This document shows positions 1-7,058 of a stretch of DNA of 64,000 bases, in pieces. The notes beneath the pieces are model-generated. The model was not told where the DNA came from and ran no database searches. It saw nothing but the letters and a program-made list of their open reading frames with translations. Within the stretch, counting starts at the first letter, position 1. The number at the start of each line of letters is the position of its first letter. Source of the DNA: Paenibacillus sp. FSL H8-0548 (GTDB lineage: Bacteria; Bacillota; Bacilli; Paenibacillales; Paenibacillaceae); NCBI RefSeq assembly GCF_038630985.1, contig NZ_CP152049.1, positions 3,367,501 through 3,431,500 of the forward strand, given 5' to 3'. The position numbers were made by a program, and so were the translations under genes.

Positions 1-337
1 GCCCTTTAATTAATAATGCAGAGCTGCTTTTAGGTTTTTGTTTAATTTCATCAAAAAATACCGAACATTCAACGCCTTCTGGAATCAAAAGAACACCTCA
101 TCATTTCATTTTACTACTAAATAGGAGTATATGAGTATTGTACACCTTATTTAGATAACTTTTTGATTAATTTAAAAATATCGAAAATTGTATGGTTGTA
201 TATCAACGCATATTTTGGATCGTTAAGTACATCTATTATTGATAACAACTTAATATTCATATAGTTCAAATTTCCTAGCTGATGACCGATAAAGAAAGTA
301 ATAGATCAATATGATAACCGGAGGGAGATTAAGGATA
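1..337. other. AT-rich stretch without a recognisable gene
   Basis: No reading frame with a convincing ribosome site is visible on either strand, and no strong promoter pair or terminator stands out. The DNA is strongly AT-rich compared with the core chromosome at the right of the window. It presumably holds the upstream region of the Mrr-like nuclease gene and belongs to the same accessory block. Confidence 0.4.
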
Positions 338-1081
338 GTGGCTAGGAGAAGGAAAAAAGATGAACTGGAACCAGAGCAGGCAGTAGTTCTTTTACTTATG
401 ATTGGAGCGGGCTGGGGGGCTTATAGGCTTACGAATTCGTGGTTCGCAGTTGGAGTAGCTGTTGGTTGTGTGATCGCAGCATACGTTTTGATTATTTTAG
501 CGATCAAAAAGAAACGTGATGAGAGGCTCAAACGATCTGGAATAGCCGAGATTGACAAGATGGAAGGTAGGCAATTCGAAATATATCTCGGTCATCTCTT
601 TAAAGCACATGGCTATGATGTGGAGGTAACACAAGCTGCTGGCGACTTTGGAGCCGATCTGGTGATTAACAAAGCAGGAAAGAAAATTGTAATACAGGCA
701 AAGCGTTATAGTAGTAACGTAGGTATCAAAGCAGTTCAGGAAGCTCAGGCTTCTATTGCTCATTATGGCGCATCAGAAGCTTGGGTTGTATCTAACAGTG
801 ATTATACAGCAGCAGCTTATACACTTGCTAAGTCTAATGGAGTTCGCTTGATTAATCGCAAACAATTAATTGAAATGATACTAGTTTTGAATGGACCAGT
901 AGCTGTACCAGCTATAGATCAAGTTACCGAACAATCGATAGCCGAGGTGGAACAAGAACAACATAATAATGATGAGTGTGAACGCTGCGGCTATTTAATG
1001 GTAAAGAGGAAAGGTTCACGCGGAGAGTTCTATGGTTGCTCTAATTTTCCGAAATGCAGACATACGCAGGCATTGCAGTAA
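338..1081 (+). CDS. membrane-anchored Mrr-type restriction endonuclease with zinc finger
   Basis: The likely start is GTG at 338, with GGAGGG and AAGGA upstream; an ATG at 311 would precede the ribosome site. The protein has about 247 residues. Two hydrophobic segments lie at roughly residues 15-33 and 37-56. A Mrr-like PD-(D/E)xK nuclease domain follows at about 75-180, with the aspartate of GDFGAD and the QAK motif forming the expected D...QxK catalytic pattern. The C-terminus holds a topoisomerase-type zinc finger with four cysteines (CxxC...C...C). Mrr-family enzymes usually cut modified or foreign DNA; membrane-bound versions with C4 fingers are common stand-alone genes. No methyltransferase is adjacent. 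The cellular role is inferred only. Confidence 0.8.
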   Translation: MARRRKKDELEPEQAVVLLLMIGAGWGAYRLTNSWFAVGVAVGCVIAAYVLIILAIKKKRDERLKRSGIAEIDKMEGRQFEIYLGHLFKAHGYDVEVTQAAGDFGADLVINKAGKKIVIQAKRYSSNVGIKAVQEAQASIAHYGASEAWVVSNSDYTAAAYTLAKSNGVRLINRKQLIEMILVLNGPVAVPAIDQVTEQSIAEVEQEQHNNDECERCGYLMVKRKGSRGEFYGCSNFPKCRHTQALQ

Positions 1082-1506
1082 TTAATTGATTTACATATAT
1101 ACTCGATTGCATGGCGAACGCAGGAGGGAACTTTATCGCGGTTGTTTATTAAAGAGTGAGTACTGTAAAAGGAATTGGTTCGAAAGTTGGTTGGCTTGAT
1201 AAGATCTCTAATTTCAGTTTTTAAATGCTTCAGTTGATAATAATCCGATTAATAGGGATGAGTTATGATATGCGGGGCGTTAAGCTAGCGGACAGTTTGA
1301 CACAAAAAAACCAGCACAATGATGTGCTGGTTAAGCTCCTTAAAAATGCCATGGATACATAATAGTCTATAAAAATTTCCAACATAAGTCTATTACTTTT
1401 TTAGTATAAATTGTATGGTAATTAAGAGGCAGCAGCGCAAAATGATAAGAGAAACGGAACAGCTAAAGATAACAACGATGAGTAATTGAAGGGAGGAGAA
1501 ACCTAC
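1082..1506. other. gene-free spacer with one hairpin
   Basis: No supported gene is visible between the nuclease and the acetyltransferase; short open stretches lack ribosome sites. The only clear structure is the hairpin at 1309-1332. GGGAGGAG just before 1507 is the ribosome site of the next gene. Confidence 0.4.
1304..1332 (-). terminator. hairpin terminator, leftward orientation
   Basis: A perfect 10-bp stem (AACCAGCACA / TGTGCTGGTT) has the four-base loop ATGA. On the minus strand it is followed by seven Ts, and the plus strand has no T-run. It would therefore stop leftward transcription, perhaps read-through from the leftward Nudix gene. Confidence 0.55.
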
Positions 1507-1983
1507 ATGATTACGCTCAGGAAAATCACGCTGGAAAACCGGCGTGCCATATTTAACCTGGAAGTTTCTGAAGAACAACGTCGCTTCGTAGCATCCAATC
1601 TGTCCAGTGTGGCTTCTTGTTATGTCCTTGCAACCAACGGGGGCCATCCATTCCCATTTGCTATTTATGCGGATGAGCTGCCAGTCGGTTTTATTATGTT
1701 AACTTACGGAATCACTGGATACGACCTCCCATCAATCGCAGACAACAGCTATTGCATTTTACGATTAATGATTGACAAGCACCACCAGAACAAGGGCTAC
1801 GGTCGTGAAGCTATGGAAAAAATCTTGGAATATATCCGTACCTTTCCGGCCGGACCTGCGCTTTATTGTTGGACTTGTTATGAAGCCGATAACATCGTCG
1901 CAAAAAAGCTATACGAAAGCTTTGGCTTCCGTGAGAACGGAGAAATCTGCCACGACGAGCCAATAACCGTATTGCGACTCTGA
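1507..1983 (+). CDS. GNAT N-acetyltransferase, spermine/spermidine type
   Basis: The start at 1507 is set by GGGAGGAG 10 bases upstream; a start at 1486 would lie before that site. The 158-residue protein is a single GNAT domain. It shows the acetyl-CoA loop QNKGYGREAM near residues 97-106 and the late motif NIVAKKLYESFGF. The overall pattern resembles polyamine acetyltransferases such as BltD/PaiA, which transfer acetyl from acetyl-CoA to spermine or spermidine. The substrate cannot be fixed from sequence alone. It is a stand-alone accessory gene beside the prophage and does not look disrupted. Confidence 0.75.
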   Translation: MITLRKITLENRRAIFNLEVSEEQRRFVASNLSSVASCYVLATNGGHPFPFAIYADELPVGFIMLTYGITGYDLPSIADNSYCILRLMIDKHHQNKGYGREAMEKILEYIRTFPAGPALYCWTCYEADNIVAKKLYESFGFRENGEICHDEPITVLRL

Positions 1984-2098
1984 TTTACTATCATTTAGGA
2001 TTAAATCTAAGTGGTAAATTGTTTTTATTATGCCTGTACTTTATCGAAGGAATTTATAAATGCCATATGTATGTGTAGTTAACACTAAACTATTTTTA

Positions 2099-2488
2099 TC
2101 ACTCATTAATTAGGATATTTAGAGTAGGGATGTCTGCTGGTGCCCAGTTCAACATAGGGAGTTCATTTATTGACAGCCAAATTAAATCCGCATGTTCTTT
2201 TGCTACAGGCTGTCCAGAAATAATTTTTGCTCTGTACGTAATTAGATTCACAATGATATTTGTATATTCATGCATGATGTCTGTTAAAAGCTCACCAACT
2301 TGTATATCGCAGTCTAGCTCTTCTTTGATTTCACGAATAAGTGCTTCCGATGCAGTTTCAGTTTTTTCGATCTTTCCACCTGGGAATTCCCATAATAATG
2401 GTTGAGACATATTTTCTGAACGTTGAGCACAAAGAACCTTTTTTTCTGAGTTTATAATAACGGCTCCAACTACACGAACTTTTTTCAT
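2099..2488 (-). CDS. Nudix hydrolase, MutT-like (d)NTP pyrophosphohydrolase
   Basis: The likely start is ATG at 2488, preceded on the minus strand by GGGGAG; the frame extends upstream to 2590 without a ribosome site. The 129-residue protein begins with MKKVRVVGAVI. It carries a full Nudix box, GGKIEKTETASEALIREI followed by KEEL, matching Gx5Ex7REUxEExGU. The context resembles compact MutT/CTP pyrophosphohydrolase proteins of 130-140 residues that remove oxidised nucleotides, but the exact substrate is not readable. The gene faces away from the prophage and sits in AT-rich accessory DNA. Confidence 0.8.
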   Translation of the reverse strand: MKKVRVVGAVIINSEKKVLCAQRSENMSQPLLWEFPGGKIEKTETASEALIREIKEELDCDIQVGELLTDIMHEYTNIIVNLITYRAKIISGQPVAKEHADLIWLSINELPMLNWAPADIPTLNILINE

Positions 2489-2816
2489 AATGTTCTCCCC
2501 GTAATAGTAAATTATTGTTCGACAATTATAATTACTATTTAAAAAATATTCTATAGTATTTTGTGTAGCAACTAGCATAGTCGATGACAATCTGCGTTAA
2601 CTAAAACAAGGTAATTTCTAAATTAGTTACGATCCACGGTACAAAAGGAGAAAAACCTGGAATGACACTAGAGAGTTCTTTGCGATAATTGTAGCAAAAG
2701 AATACTGTAATGATTCAATTAGAGCATCTGAATTGGTGTGTTTTTTTATTTGGTGGGAATTTGGTGGACAAGCAAAAAATGATTGCATATAAAGAATTGC
2801 TTAAAATCCTTATAAA
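2489..2816. other. spacer with tandem ATTTGGTGG motifs
   Basis: This is a non-coding stretch between the Nudix gene and the attachment core. ATTTGGTGG occurs at 2748-2756 and 2759-2767, exactly 11 bp apart, with a related AATTGGTG near 2732. The position and spacing resemble integrase arm-type sites. They differ in sequence from the arm-like motifs inside the neighbouring prophage. Confidence 0.45.
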
Positions 2817-2880
2817 TATAAGGCTTTTAAACAACAAATCGGAGCCCTATCACTAGGGCTCCTATTCATGGGAGAGGAGA
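2817..2880. repeat. attL: attL, 64-bp direct repeat copy 1
   Basis: Every base is identical to 48899-48962. The repeat contains the hairpin GGAGCCCT-ATCACT-AGGGCTCC and ends in ATGGGAGAGGAGA, which supplies the first codons of a small host-side frame at the right junction. The integrase gene starts about 130 bp inside, as expected for an att-int arrangement. Confidence 0.92.
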
Positions 2881-2982
2881 GGTTATTGTTTAGGATGATA
2901 TATGAATATCACGTAATTCCTAGACTTATTGGGCACTTGAACAAGCTCAGATTAGCGATTTATGGTCAATTATTGAAAATTG

Positions 2983-3011
2983 GAACGACAAACGAACGAC
3001 AACTGTCGTTC
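2983..3011. promoter_or_regulatory. candidate integrase arm-type sites (left)
   Basis: GAACGACAA occurs at 2983-2991 and 2994-3002, a period of 11 bp. An inverted copy TGTCGTTC follows at 3004-3011 and reaches the integrase stop codon. The same pair with the same spacing occurs near the right end of the prophage, so the pair likely binds the integrase N-terminal arm-binding domain. Confidence 0.6.
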
Positions 3012-4198
3012 TATCCCTTTTTAATATCATTAAAAACCGATGCTGCAGCTTGTTCGACAGATTCAAAAATGTGGCCATAAATCTCTAGCATTTTAATGTT
3101 TGAATGACCAGCTCTTTTTGCTATCACTTCGGAGTGAACTTGTTTGTATATCATCCATGAAATCGATGTATGTCTTAAATCATGAAATCGGATAGCTTTT
3201 AATTGATGGCGACGATGAAAGTCGATCCATTTTTTAGTAAACCATTGCGGGTCATAAGGCATTCCGTCGGGGTGGCAGAACACGAACGAATATTTACCAT
3301 CTCCCCACTGATCTGGGAGATCGGTTAGCTCTGCATCCCGTTCAGCTTTTAGTAAGCGTAGTTCAGCGAGTTCTGTTTCAGATAACACTATCCTCCGAGG
3401 CTTACCGTTTTTAGGTGGTTTTAAAATAGGTTGTCCGTCTTTCATTTTTGGTATTGATTGAGTGATATACAGGTGGCCTCGTTCGAAATCTATTTTTGTC
3501 CATTCAAGAGCTGCCATTTCACCTCTGCGTATGCCGGTTGTTATCGCTAATGTGATGGCTGTTCTTAATTGGAGTGATTCATAATCAAGGGCTTCAAACA
3601 ACAGTTTGATTTCTTTCTCATCATAAACCTCCATTTGTTTAACATCATCTTCCTTTGGCTTCTTAATACCGGTCATAGGGTTTTCTTTGATGATTTTCCA
3701 TTCCATTGCTTTTGAGAATATGCTCTTAAGCACTCTGTAGTTATATACGAGCGTAGCGGATTTCAAAGGACCTGTACCGTCCGCTCTAGCATTTGGATGC
3801 CTTAATAATTGCATAAATTTAAGTATGTGAGTCGTCTCGATTTGATCCATGTACATATGTCCGAAGTATGGTTCTATTCTTTTTTTTCTGTGAAATAAAT
3901 AACTCGCCTGCGTCTTTTCTTCTAAATCAATATTCACGAAGTTAACTTCCCAATACTCTTCGAGAAACTTTGAAAAGAGCATTTTACCGTGTTTCTTATG
4001 TTGCCCAGCAAGTGCTTCCAACTTGAATTTGGTTAGTTCTGTTTCCAAATACTCTTGTAGTCGCTTGGGAGCACGTAGCAGGGTTGGATCTGTGACTTTA
4101 AGCGTTTTAAACTCACGTTCCTTTTTTCCTTGTGCGTCAGTTCCAACGTCGACTGTAAACGTCCATGAGTTTTGACCTCGTTTTCGCATATTAGCCAA
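3011..4198 (-). CDS. int: phage integrase, tyrosine recombinase
   Basis: The likely start is TTG at 4198, eight bases after AAGGAGG; an ATG three codons on is possible. The protein has about 395 residues: an N-terminal arm-binding AP2-like part, a SAM-like core-binding domain (about 75-180) and a C-terminal catalytic domain. Catalytic residues are visible in TTGIRRGEM (Arg), FHDLRHTS (His, Arg), AGHSNI (His) and EIYGH (nucleophilic Tyr). It would join phage attP to the 64-bp attB. It is the outermost gene at the left end, 130 bp from attL. Arm-like repeats touch its stop codon. Confidence 0.93.
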   Translation of the reverse strand: MANMRKRGQNSWTFTVDVGTDAQGKKEREFKTLKVTDPTLLRAPKRLQEYLETELTKFKLEALAGQHKKHGKMLFSKFLEEYWEVNFVNIDLEEKTQASYLFHRKKRIEPYFGHMYMDQIETTHILKFMQLLRHPNARADGTGPLKSATLVYNYRVLKSIFSKAMEWKIIKENPMTGIKKPKEDDVKQMEVYDEKEIKLLFEALDYESLQLRTAITLAITTGIRRGEMAALEWTKIDFERGHLYITQSIPKMKDGQPILKPPKNGKPRRIVLSETELAELRLLKAERDAELTDLPDQWGDGKYSFVFCHPDGMPYDPQWFTKKWIDFHRRHQLKAIRFHDLRHTSISWMIYKQVHSEVIAKRAGHSNIKMLEIYGHIFESVEQAAASVFNDIKKG

Positions 4199-4305
4199 GT
4201 CGATTTCCTCCTTGTGTAATAATCGCGACAAAAAATGTCGAATTATGTCGTTAGATATTAGAAAATTAAGAAATATTTTCCGTAGGTAGGTATAAAAAAA
4301 GACCG

Positions 4306-5097
4306 TTACCCAAGGTCAAGGTTATCTGCTCCGCAATGCACACACCTCAGAGGTACAGTGTCGATCAGTGTTGTTAAATAGGTGTGTCCGCAAACAAAAC
4401 AATTAATTTCATCATCTTCATATGTAATAGCAACTTCTTTAAATACTAGGCCGGAAATAAAATCTTCTAATTCTGTATATTCTTCATCACTCATAGCTGT
4501 TTGTTTGATAGGTTCGGGTGGAACGTCCTCCAGGTTAACCCACTTAGACGCTTCGCGTATTAAGTGGTTGGATATCTTTGTATTTAAATAACCAATTCGT
4601 TTTTGGGCTGCTGAGTAATTCACTTGGCATTTCTCAGACAATTGATTAGGATCCATATCACTAATATGAATAAATATGTAATCTGGCATCAACAATCTAG
4701 AGGCAAACCAATTCGCTTCAACTTCCAAAATTTCATCCAGTTCTTCACTGACATTATGCCAATCGATATGACTGTGTAGTAATATGTGGCCAATTTCATG
4801 AGCGAGGGTGAATCGCTGCCGGAATTGAATTATAGCCTGTGAGTATTTTTGACTATCCATATCTGTCGCGATATAAATCACGTATTTAAAGGAGTTTCTT
4901 CGTTCAACTTTAGCTGTATATCCGTCAGCTCCATGCAATTCCTCATGTTGAACCTTCCAACCATTAGATTCAACTAAATGAATAAGAGGAATAGGGGCTT
5001 TGGGGTACCCCGTATTACGTAGTGCTTCGTCCGCTATCTTATTTGCTCGCGTGAAGTTCGGACGAAGCGCAACGCGTACTGCAGCTTCCTCATTCAA
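4306..5097 (-). CDS. ImmA/IrrE-type metallopeptidase with C-terminal zinc ribbon
   Basis: This 263-residue protein has the zinc protease motif HEIGH (about residues 100-104) within LAHEIGHILLH. It is followed by an acidic EVEANWFASRLLMP helix typical of the ImmA/IrrE (DUF955) family. In ICEBs1 ImmA cleaves the repressor ImmR to induce the element. Here the gene overlaps the repressor stop codon by ATGA, implying translational coupling and repressor cleavage as the likely job. Unusually, the C-terminus adds a small zinc ribbon with two CxxC pairs (CFVCGH...CVHCG). Whether induction is by proteolysis is inferred. Confidence 0.85.
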   Translation of the reverse strand: MNEEAAVRVALRPNFTRANKIADEALRNTGYPKAPIPLIHLVESNGWKVQHEELHGADGYTAKVERRNSFKYVIYIATDMDSQKYSQAIIQFRQRFTLAHEIGHILLHSHIDWHNVSEELDEILEVEANWFASRLLMPDYIFIHISDMDPNQLSEKCQVNYSAAQKRIGYLNTKISNHLIREASKWVNLEDVPPEPIKQTAMSDEEYTELEDFISGLVFKEVAITYEDDEINCFVCGHTYLTTLIDTVPLRCVHCGADNLDLG

Positions 5098-5492
5098 TCC
5101 TCGTCGTCATCCTCAAAAAGTTCTTTGGCCTTTTTTGCGAGCTCTTGCATCTTTTGATAGGCCTGTGGAGAAAGGTTTTTCTTAGAGCGCGCAATGAATT
5201 GAACGCCTTCTGTATCAAAAAAATGGTAGTCTTGTTCAGGCATGGGTTTAGATGTATCTGATTGAGGAACTGAATTAGGAGTTACCTCTTGGATGTCTGT
5301 GCGACCTGTAAGGTAGTCGATACTAACGTTAAAATAATCTGCAATTTTATCGAGACGTTCCCTTCGTGGGAGGGAATTAACGGTTTCTAATCGTCGGATT
5401 GAAGCCGACGGTATATCCAGCGCAGTAGCTAATTGCTCTTGGGTAATACCTTTTGCATTCCTAAGTTTCTTTAATCTCTCCTGAAAAATCAA
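5094..5492 (-). CDS. prophage repressor, XRE family
   Basis: The start is probably TTG at 5492, placed 8 bases after AGGTGG; an upstream GTG would put the ribosome site inside the gene. The 132-residue protein carries an N-terminal HTH_3 domain (FQERLKKLRNAKGITQEQLA to residue about 60) with the DYLTGRTD end typical of CI/ImmR repressors. An acidic C-terminus (ELFEDDDED) follows. It is divergent from the Cro-like gene across an operator cluster of GTTCG-N5-CGAAC sites. It lacks a LexA-type S24 peptidase domain, so SOS induction by self-cleavage is unlikely; the coupled ImmA-like protease is the likely inducer. Confidence 0.88.
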   Translation of the reverse strand: MIFQERLKKLRNAKGITQEQLATALDIPSASIRRLETVNSLPRRERLDKIADYFNVSIDYLTGRTDIQEVTPNSVPQSDTSKPMPEQDYHFFDTEGVQFIARSKKNLSPQAYQKMQELAKKAKELFEDDDED

Positions 5493-5527
5493 TACTATCA
5501 CCACCTAACTTTATAATAATAGAAAAT

Positions 5528-5619
5528 GTTCGTAAAATAAACGTTCTTAAAACGAACATTTGTGTTGACATGCTCGTACAACGAACATATAATAGAGTTA
5601 CAGCGTTCGATAAACGAAC
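5528..5619. promoter_or_regulatory. lysogeny operator cluster
   Basis: Four 15-bp dyads of the form GTTCG-N5-CGAAC lie between the divergent regulators. They are at 5528-5542 (right arm degenerate), 5543-5557 (one mismatch), 5572-5586 (one mismatch) and 5605-5619 (perfect). Site three sits in the spacer of the rightward promoter and site four just downstream, an arrangement fit for repressing the Cro-side promoter. The leftward repressor promoter probably lies over sites one and two, but its -35/-10 pair is weak. Confidence 0.8.
5565..5593 (+). promoter_or_regulatory. rightward early promoter (sigma-A)
   Basis: TTGACA (5565-5570) and TATAAT (5588-5593) are both perfect and separated by exactly 17 bp. 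The promoter drives the Cro-like gene and early region and is overlapped by the operator at 5572-5586. Confidence 0.88.
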
Positions 5620-5644
5620 ATAATACAGAAGGTGGTGAAATAAA

Positions 5645-5890
5645 ATGCATGCTAGAAGAGAGGAATTAATCGCTGCTCGAAAGAAGAAAAAACTTACACA
5701 GAATGAACTTTCTGAATCTGTCGGTATTTCAAGAGCGTTTCTTGCCAACATAGAGCGCGGTGAACATGATCCGTCATTAAAAGTGGCTCAGTTGATATCG
5801 AAGAAACTTGGCATAAGTACAGATAGCATTTTTTTTGAAAGTGATGTTCGAAATGCGAACATTTTAGAGCGAAAAATAAAAGGCGCTTAA
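5645..5890 (+). CDS. Cro-like XRE regulator
   Basis: The ATG at 5645 follows AAGGTGGTG. The 81-residue protein is almost entirely an HTH_3 domain (LIAARKKKKLTQNELSESVG...SRAFLANIERGEHDPSL), with helix 3 in the ISRAFLANIERG segment. It is the first rightward gene after the perfect sigma-A promoter, the usual place of the Cro-type antagonist. A perfect GTTCG-N5-CGAAC operator lies inside its 3' end (5846-5860), so a repressor could also bind within the gene. It could alternatively be a transcription activator; position favours Cro. Confidence 0.85.
   Translation: MHARREELIAARKKKKLTQNELSESVGISRAFLANIERGEHDPSLKVAQLISKKLGISTDSIFFESDVRNANILERKIKGA
5846..5860. promoter_or_regulatory. intragenic operator in Cro-like gene
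   Basis: GTTCGAAATGCGAAC has the same perfect 5-bp arms and 5-bp spacer as the operators at 5528-5619, but sits in the last codons of the Cro-like gene. Confidence 0.65.
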
Positions 5891-5919
5891 GAGTGTGTCT
5901 TATCTAGGGGGAAAATTAA

Positions 5920-6129
5920 TTGCCTGATAATAACAATGATTTTATTGATGAAGTCGCTGCTAGCTCTGATACTCATCTTCCAATCAGTGCAGGTAGGGCT
6001 GCTGAACTTAACAGATTAGTAAATGATATTTGGTCACATGCAATTATGCGTTATAACTGCTCGTCTATTGAATTGAAGCTGGTTGCTAATCAATTCAAAA
6101 CATTTGCAGAGAATTTAGAAATCACATAG
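5920..6129 (+). CDS. small hypothetical early protein
   Basis: The frame starts at TTG (5920) after AGGGGGAAAATTAA. It encodes 69 residues with an acidic N-terminus (MPDNNNDFIDEV) and two predicted helices around residues 25-65. No family is recognised. It lies in the early rightward string between the Cro-like and excisionase-like genes with short spacers, so it is probably co-transcribed. A Spo0E-like phosphatase was considered from the size, but the SQELD motif is absent. Confidence 0.6.
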   Translation: MPDNNNDFIDEVAASSDTHLPISAGRAAELNRLVNDIWSHAIMRYNCSSIELKLVANQFKTFAENLEIT

Positions 6130-6144
6130 AAAGGTTGATTTATT

Positions 6145-6342
6145 GTGAAACGTCAAACTTTAAATGTGCAAGACACCGCTGATTATCTCGGAGTATCACA
6201 ATGGTTGATCTACGATATGGTTCGATTGAAACAAATTCCGGCTGTTAGGATTCGCGGTCGGATATTCTTCCGTATTGCAACTCTAAATCAGTGGATGACT
6301 GACAAAGAGTCTGATGCTTTGGTGCAAGAAGCTGTTGTCTAG
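6145..6342 (+). CDS. excisionase-like HTH protein
   Basis: GTG start at 6145; 65 residues. The sequence LNVQDTADYLGVSQWLIYDMVRLKQIPAVRIRGRIFF is a typical HTH_17/MerR-like excisionase fold: a helix-turn-helix, then a wing ending in a basic R-x-R-G-R loop. Such proteins either direct excision with the integrase or regulate early phage genes. Its position in the early operon rather than next to int is common in Gram-positive prophages. A hairpin follows the stop codon. Confidence 0.72.
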   Translation: MKRQTLNVQDTADYLGVSQWLIYDMVRLKQIPAVRIRGRIFFRIATLNQWMTDKESDALVQEAVV

Positions 6343-6353
6343 TTTTAAAAAAA

Positions 6354-6384
6354 TGCCCGACACCGGGAACACTGATGTCGGGCA
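6354..6384. terminator. hairpin after excisionase-like gene
   Basis: A 9-bp perfect stem TGCCCGACA / TGTCGGGCA has a 13-base loop. An A-run precedes it and no T-run follows on the plus strand, so it acts as a terminator only leftward or is simply an RNA structure. Confidence 0.4.
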
Positions 6385-6460
6385 AGATGAGGGGAACATT
6401 AGCAAGGCATCGCGGTGAAACGGTATATCTGAATTATAAAGTGATTTATCCTCAATGAGA

Positions 6461-6490
6461 TTCCAATTAGGAATATATTCCTAATAGGAA
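6461..6490. promoter_or_regulatory. palindromic operator of the next XRE gene
   Basis: A 30-bp palindrome with one mismatched pair has a perfect 20-bp core at 6466-6485 (ATTAGGAATATATTCCTAAT). It can also be read as two 13-bp sites TTCC-N5-GGAA (6461-6473 and 6478-6490), 17 bp apart. It lies 25 bp before the start of an XRE regulator and differs from the GTTCG operators, which suggests autoregulation. Confidence 0.65.
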
Positions 6491-6514
6491 TTGACGGAAG
6501 GGGGTGTGAGTGGT

Positions 6515-6766
6515 ATGACTGCCGGTACTTTATTAAAGCATTGTAGGAAAAAAGCGGGTATCAGCCAAGTGAAGCTAGCGAGGCTTATGAACAGAACGCA
6601 ATCAAGCATAAGTAAGCTTGAGAAAGATCAAAATCCGGTAGATGTAGCAACTTTTAGGGATTGGACAAAGATAACGAATCAAATGGAAGCAGGAATCGCG
6701 TTTTTATACGGAGTAGATCCAGCGTCTATTTTACAAACTGTGTTGCAAATATCAGGAGCAGCTTAA
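6515..6766 (+). CDS. second XRE-family regulator
   Basis: The ATG at 6515 is placed by GGAAGGGGG upstream. The 83-residue protein opens MTAGTLLKHCRKKAGISQVKLARLMNRTQ, a clear HTH_3 DNA-binding domain (residues about 5-60). The C-terminus VDPASILQTVLQI has no further recognised domain. A strong palindrome directly upstream is the likely autoregulatory site. In similar phages such genes tune the early-to-late switch; the exact role here is unknown. Confidence 0.75.
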   Translation: MTAGTLLKHCRKKAGISQVKLARLMNRTQSSISKLEKDQNPVDVATFRDWTKITNQMEAGIAFLYGVDPASILQTVLQISGAA

Positions 6767-6780
6767 TAGGAGGGAAATTA

Positions 6781-6981
6781 GTGTCAAAAAGATATTCATT
6801 TAAAACTGTTACTGCGGGATCGAGGATGGATGGAGAATCAATTAGCTGTTTGTTTGTAAAAGATGAACTAGCTGCTGAATTAGGAATTCCGTACTACTTA
6901 CAGAAACCGGTCGCTTATGAAGATGTGACAACTGAAGAAGTAGCAAAAATTAAAGAACGTTATGAAGAAATCGAATCCTAG
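6781..6981 (+). CDS. small hypothetical protein
   Basis: The start is GTG at 6781, eight bases after AGGAGGG; the frame runs open further upstream inside the XRE gene but without support. It encodes 66 residues (MSKRYSFKTVTAGSRMDGES...), ending in an acidic helix TTEEVAKIKERYEEIES. It follows the XRE gene by 14 bp and is likely co-transcribed. No family recognised. Confidence 0.6.
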   Translation: MSKRYSFKTVTAGSRMDGESISCLFVKDELAAELGIPYYLQKPVAYEDVTTEEVAKIKERYEEIES

Positions 6982-7058
6982 ATTGAAGGGTTTTGGTGAA
7001 AGTGGAAACTAAACGGTAATTAGTTTGCAGGTCAAAAGATTTAATAGGAGGTAGTTAT

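Larger units (their letters stand above)
1..2816. mobile_element. possible right end of a second integrated element
   Basis: This AT-rich block carries only accessory-type genes (nuclease, GNAT, Nudix). It ends in two ATTTGGTGG motifs spaced exactly 11 bp (2748-2767), about 50 bp before the 64-bp attachment core at 2817. The prophage to the right ends the same way, with its own 11-bp-spaced motif pair about 54 bp before its core copy. The parallel suggests that a different element with a different integrase sits to the left, integrated at the same attB. Its left end is outside the window, so this remains an inference. Confidence 0.35.

Noticed and set aside
2868..3080. 70-residue frame crossing attL
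   Set aside because: Its first codons come from the attachment core and the rest is phage non-coding DNA plus the antisense of the int gene end; no ribosome site.
5528..5619. GTTCG-N5-CGAAC dyads as LexA boxes
   Set aside because: LexA boxes have GAAC inside-to-outside as GAAC-N4-GTTC; these sites have the halves in the opposite order and lie between the lysogeny regulators.
5461..5751. 96-residue minus-strand frame
   Set aside because: It overlaps the operator cluster and the Cro-like gene; the better-supported genes on both strands explain the region.
5920..6129. Spo0E-like phosphatase
   Set aside because: Size is similar, but the conserved SQELD-type motif is missing.
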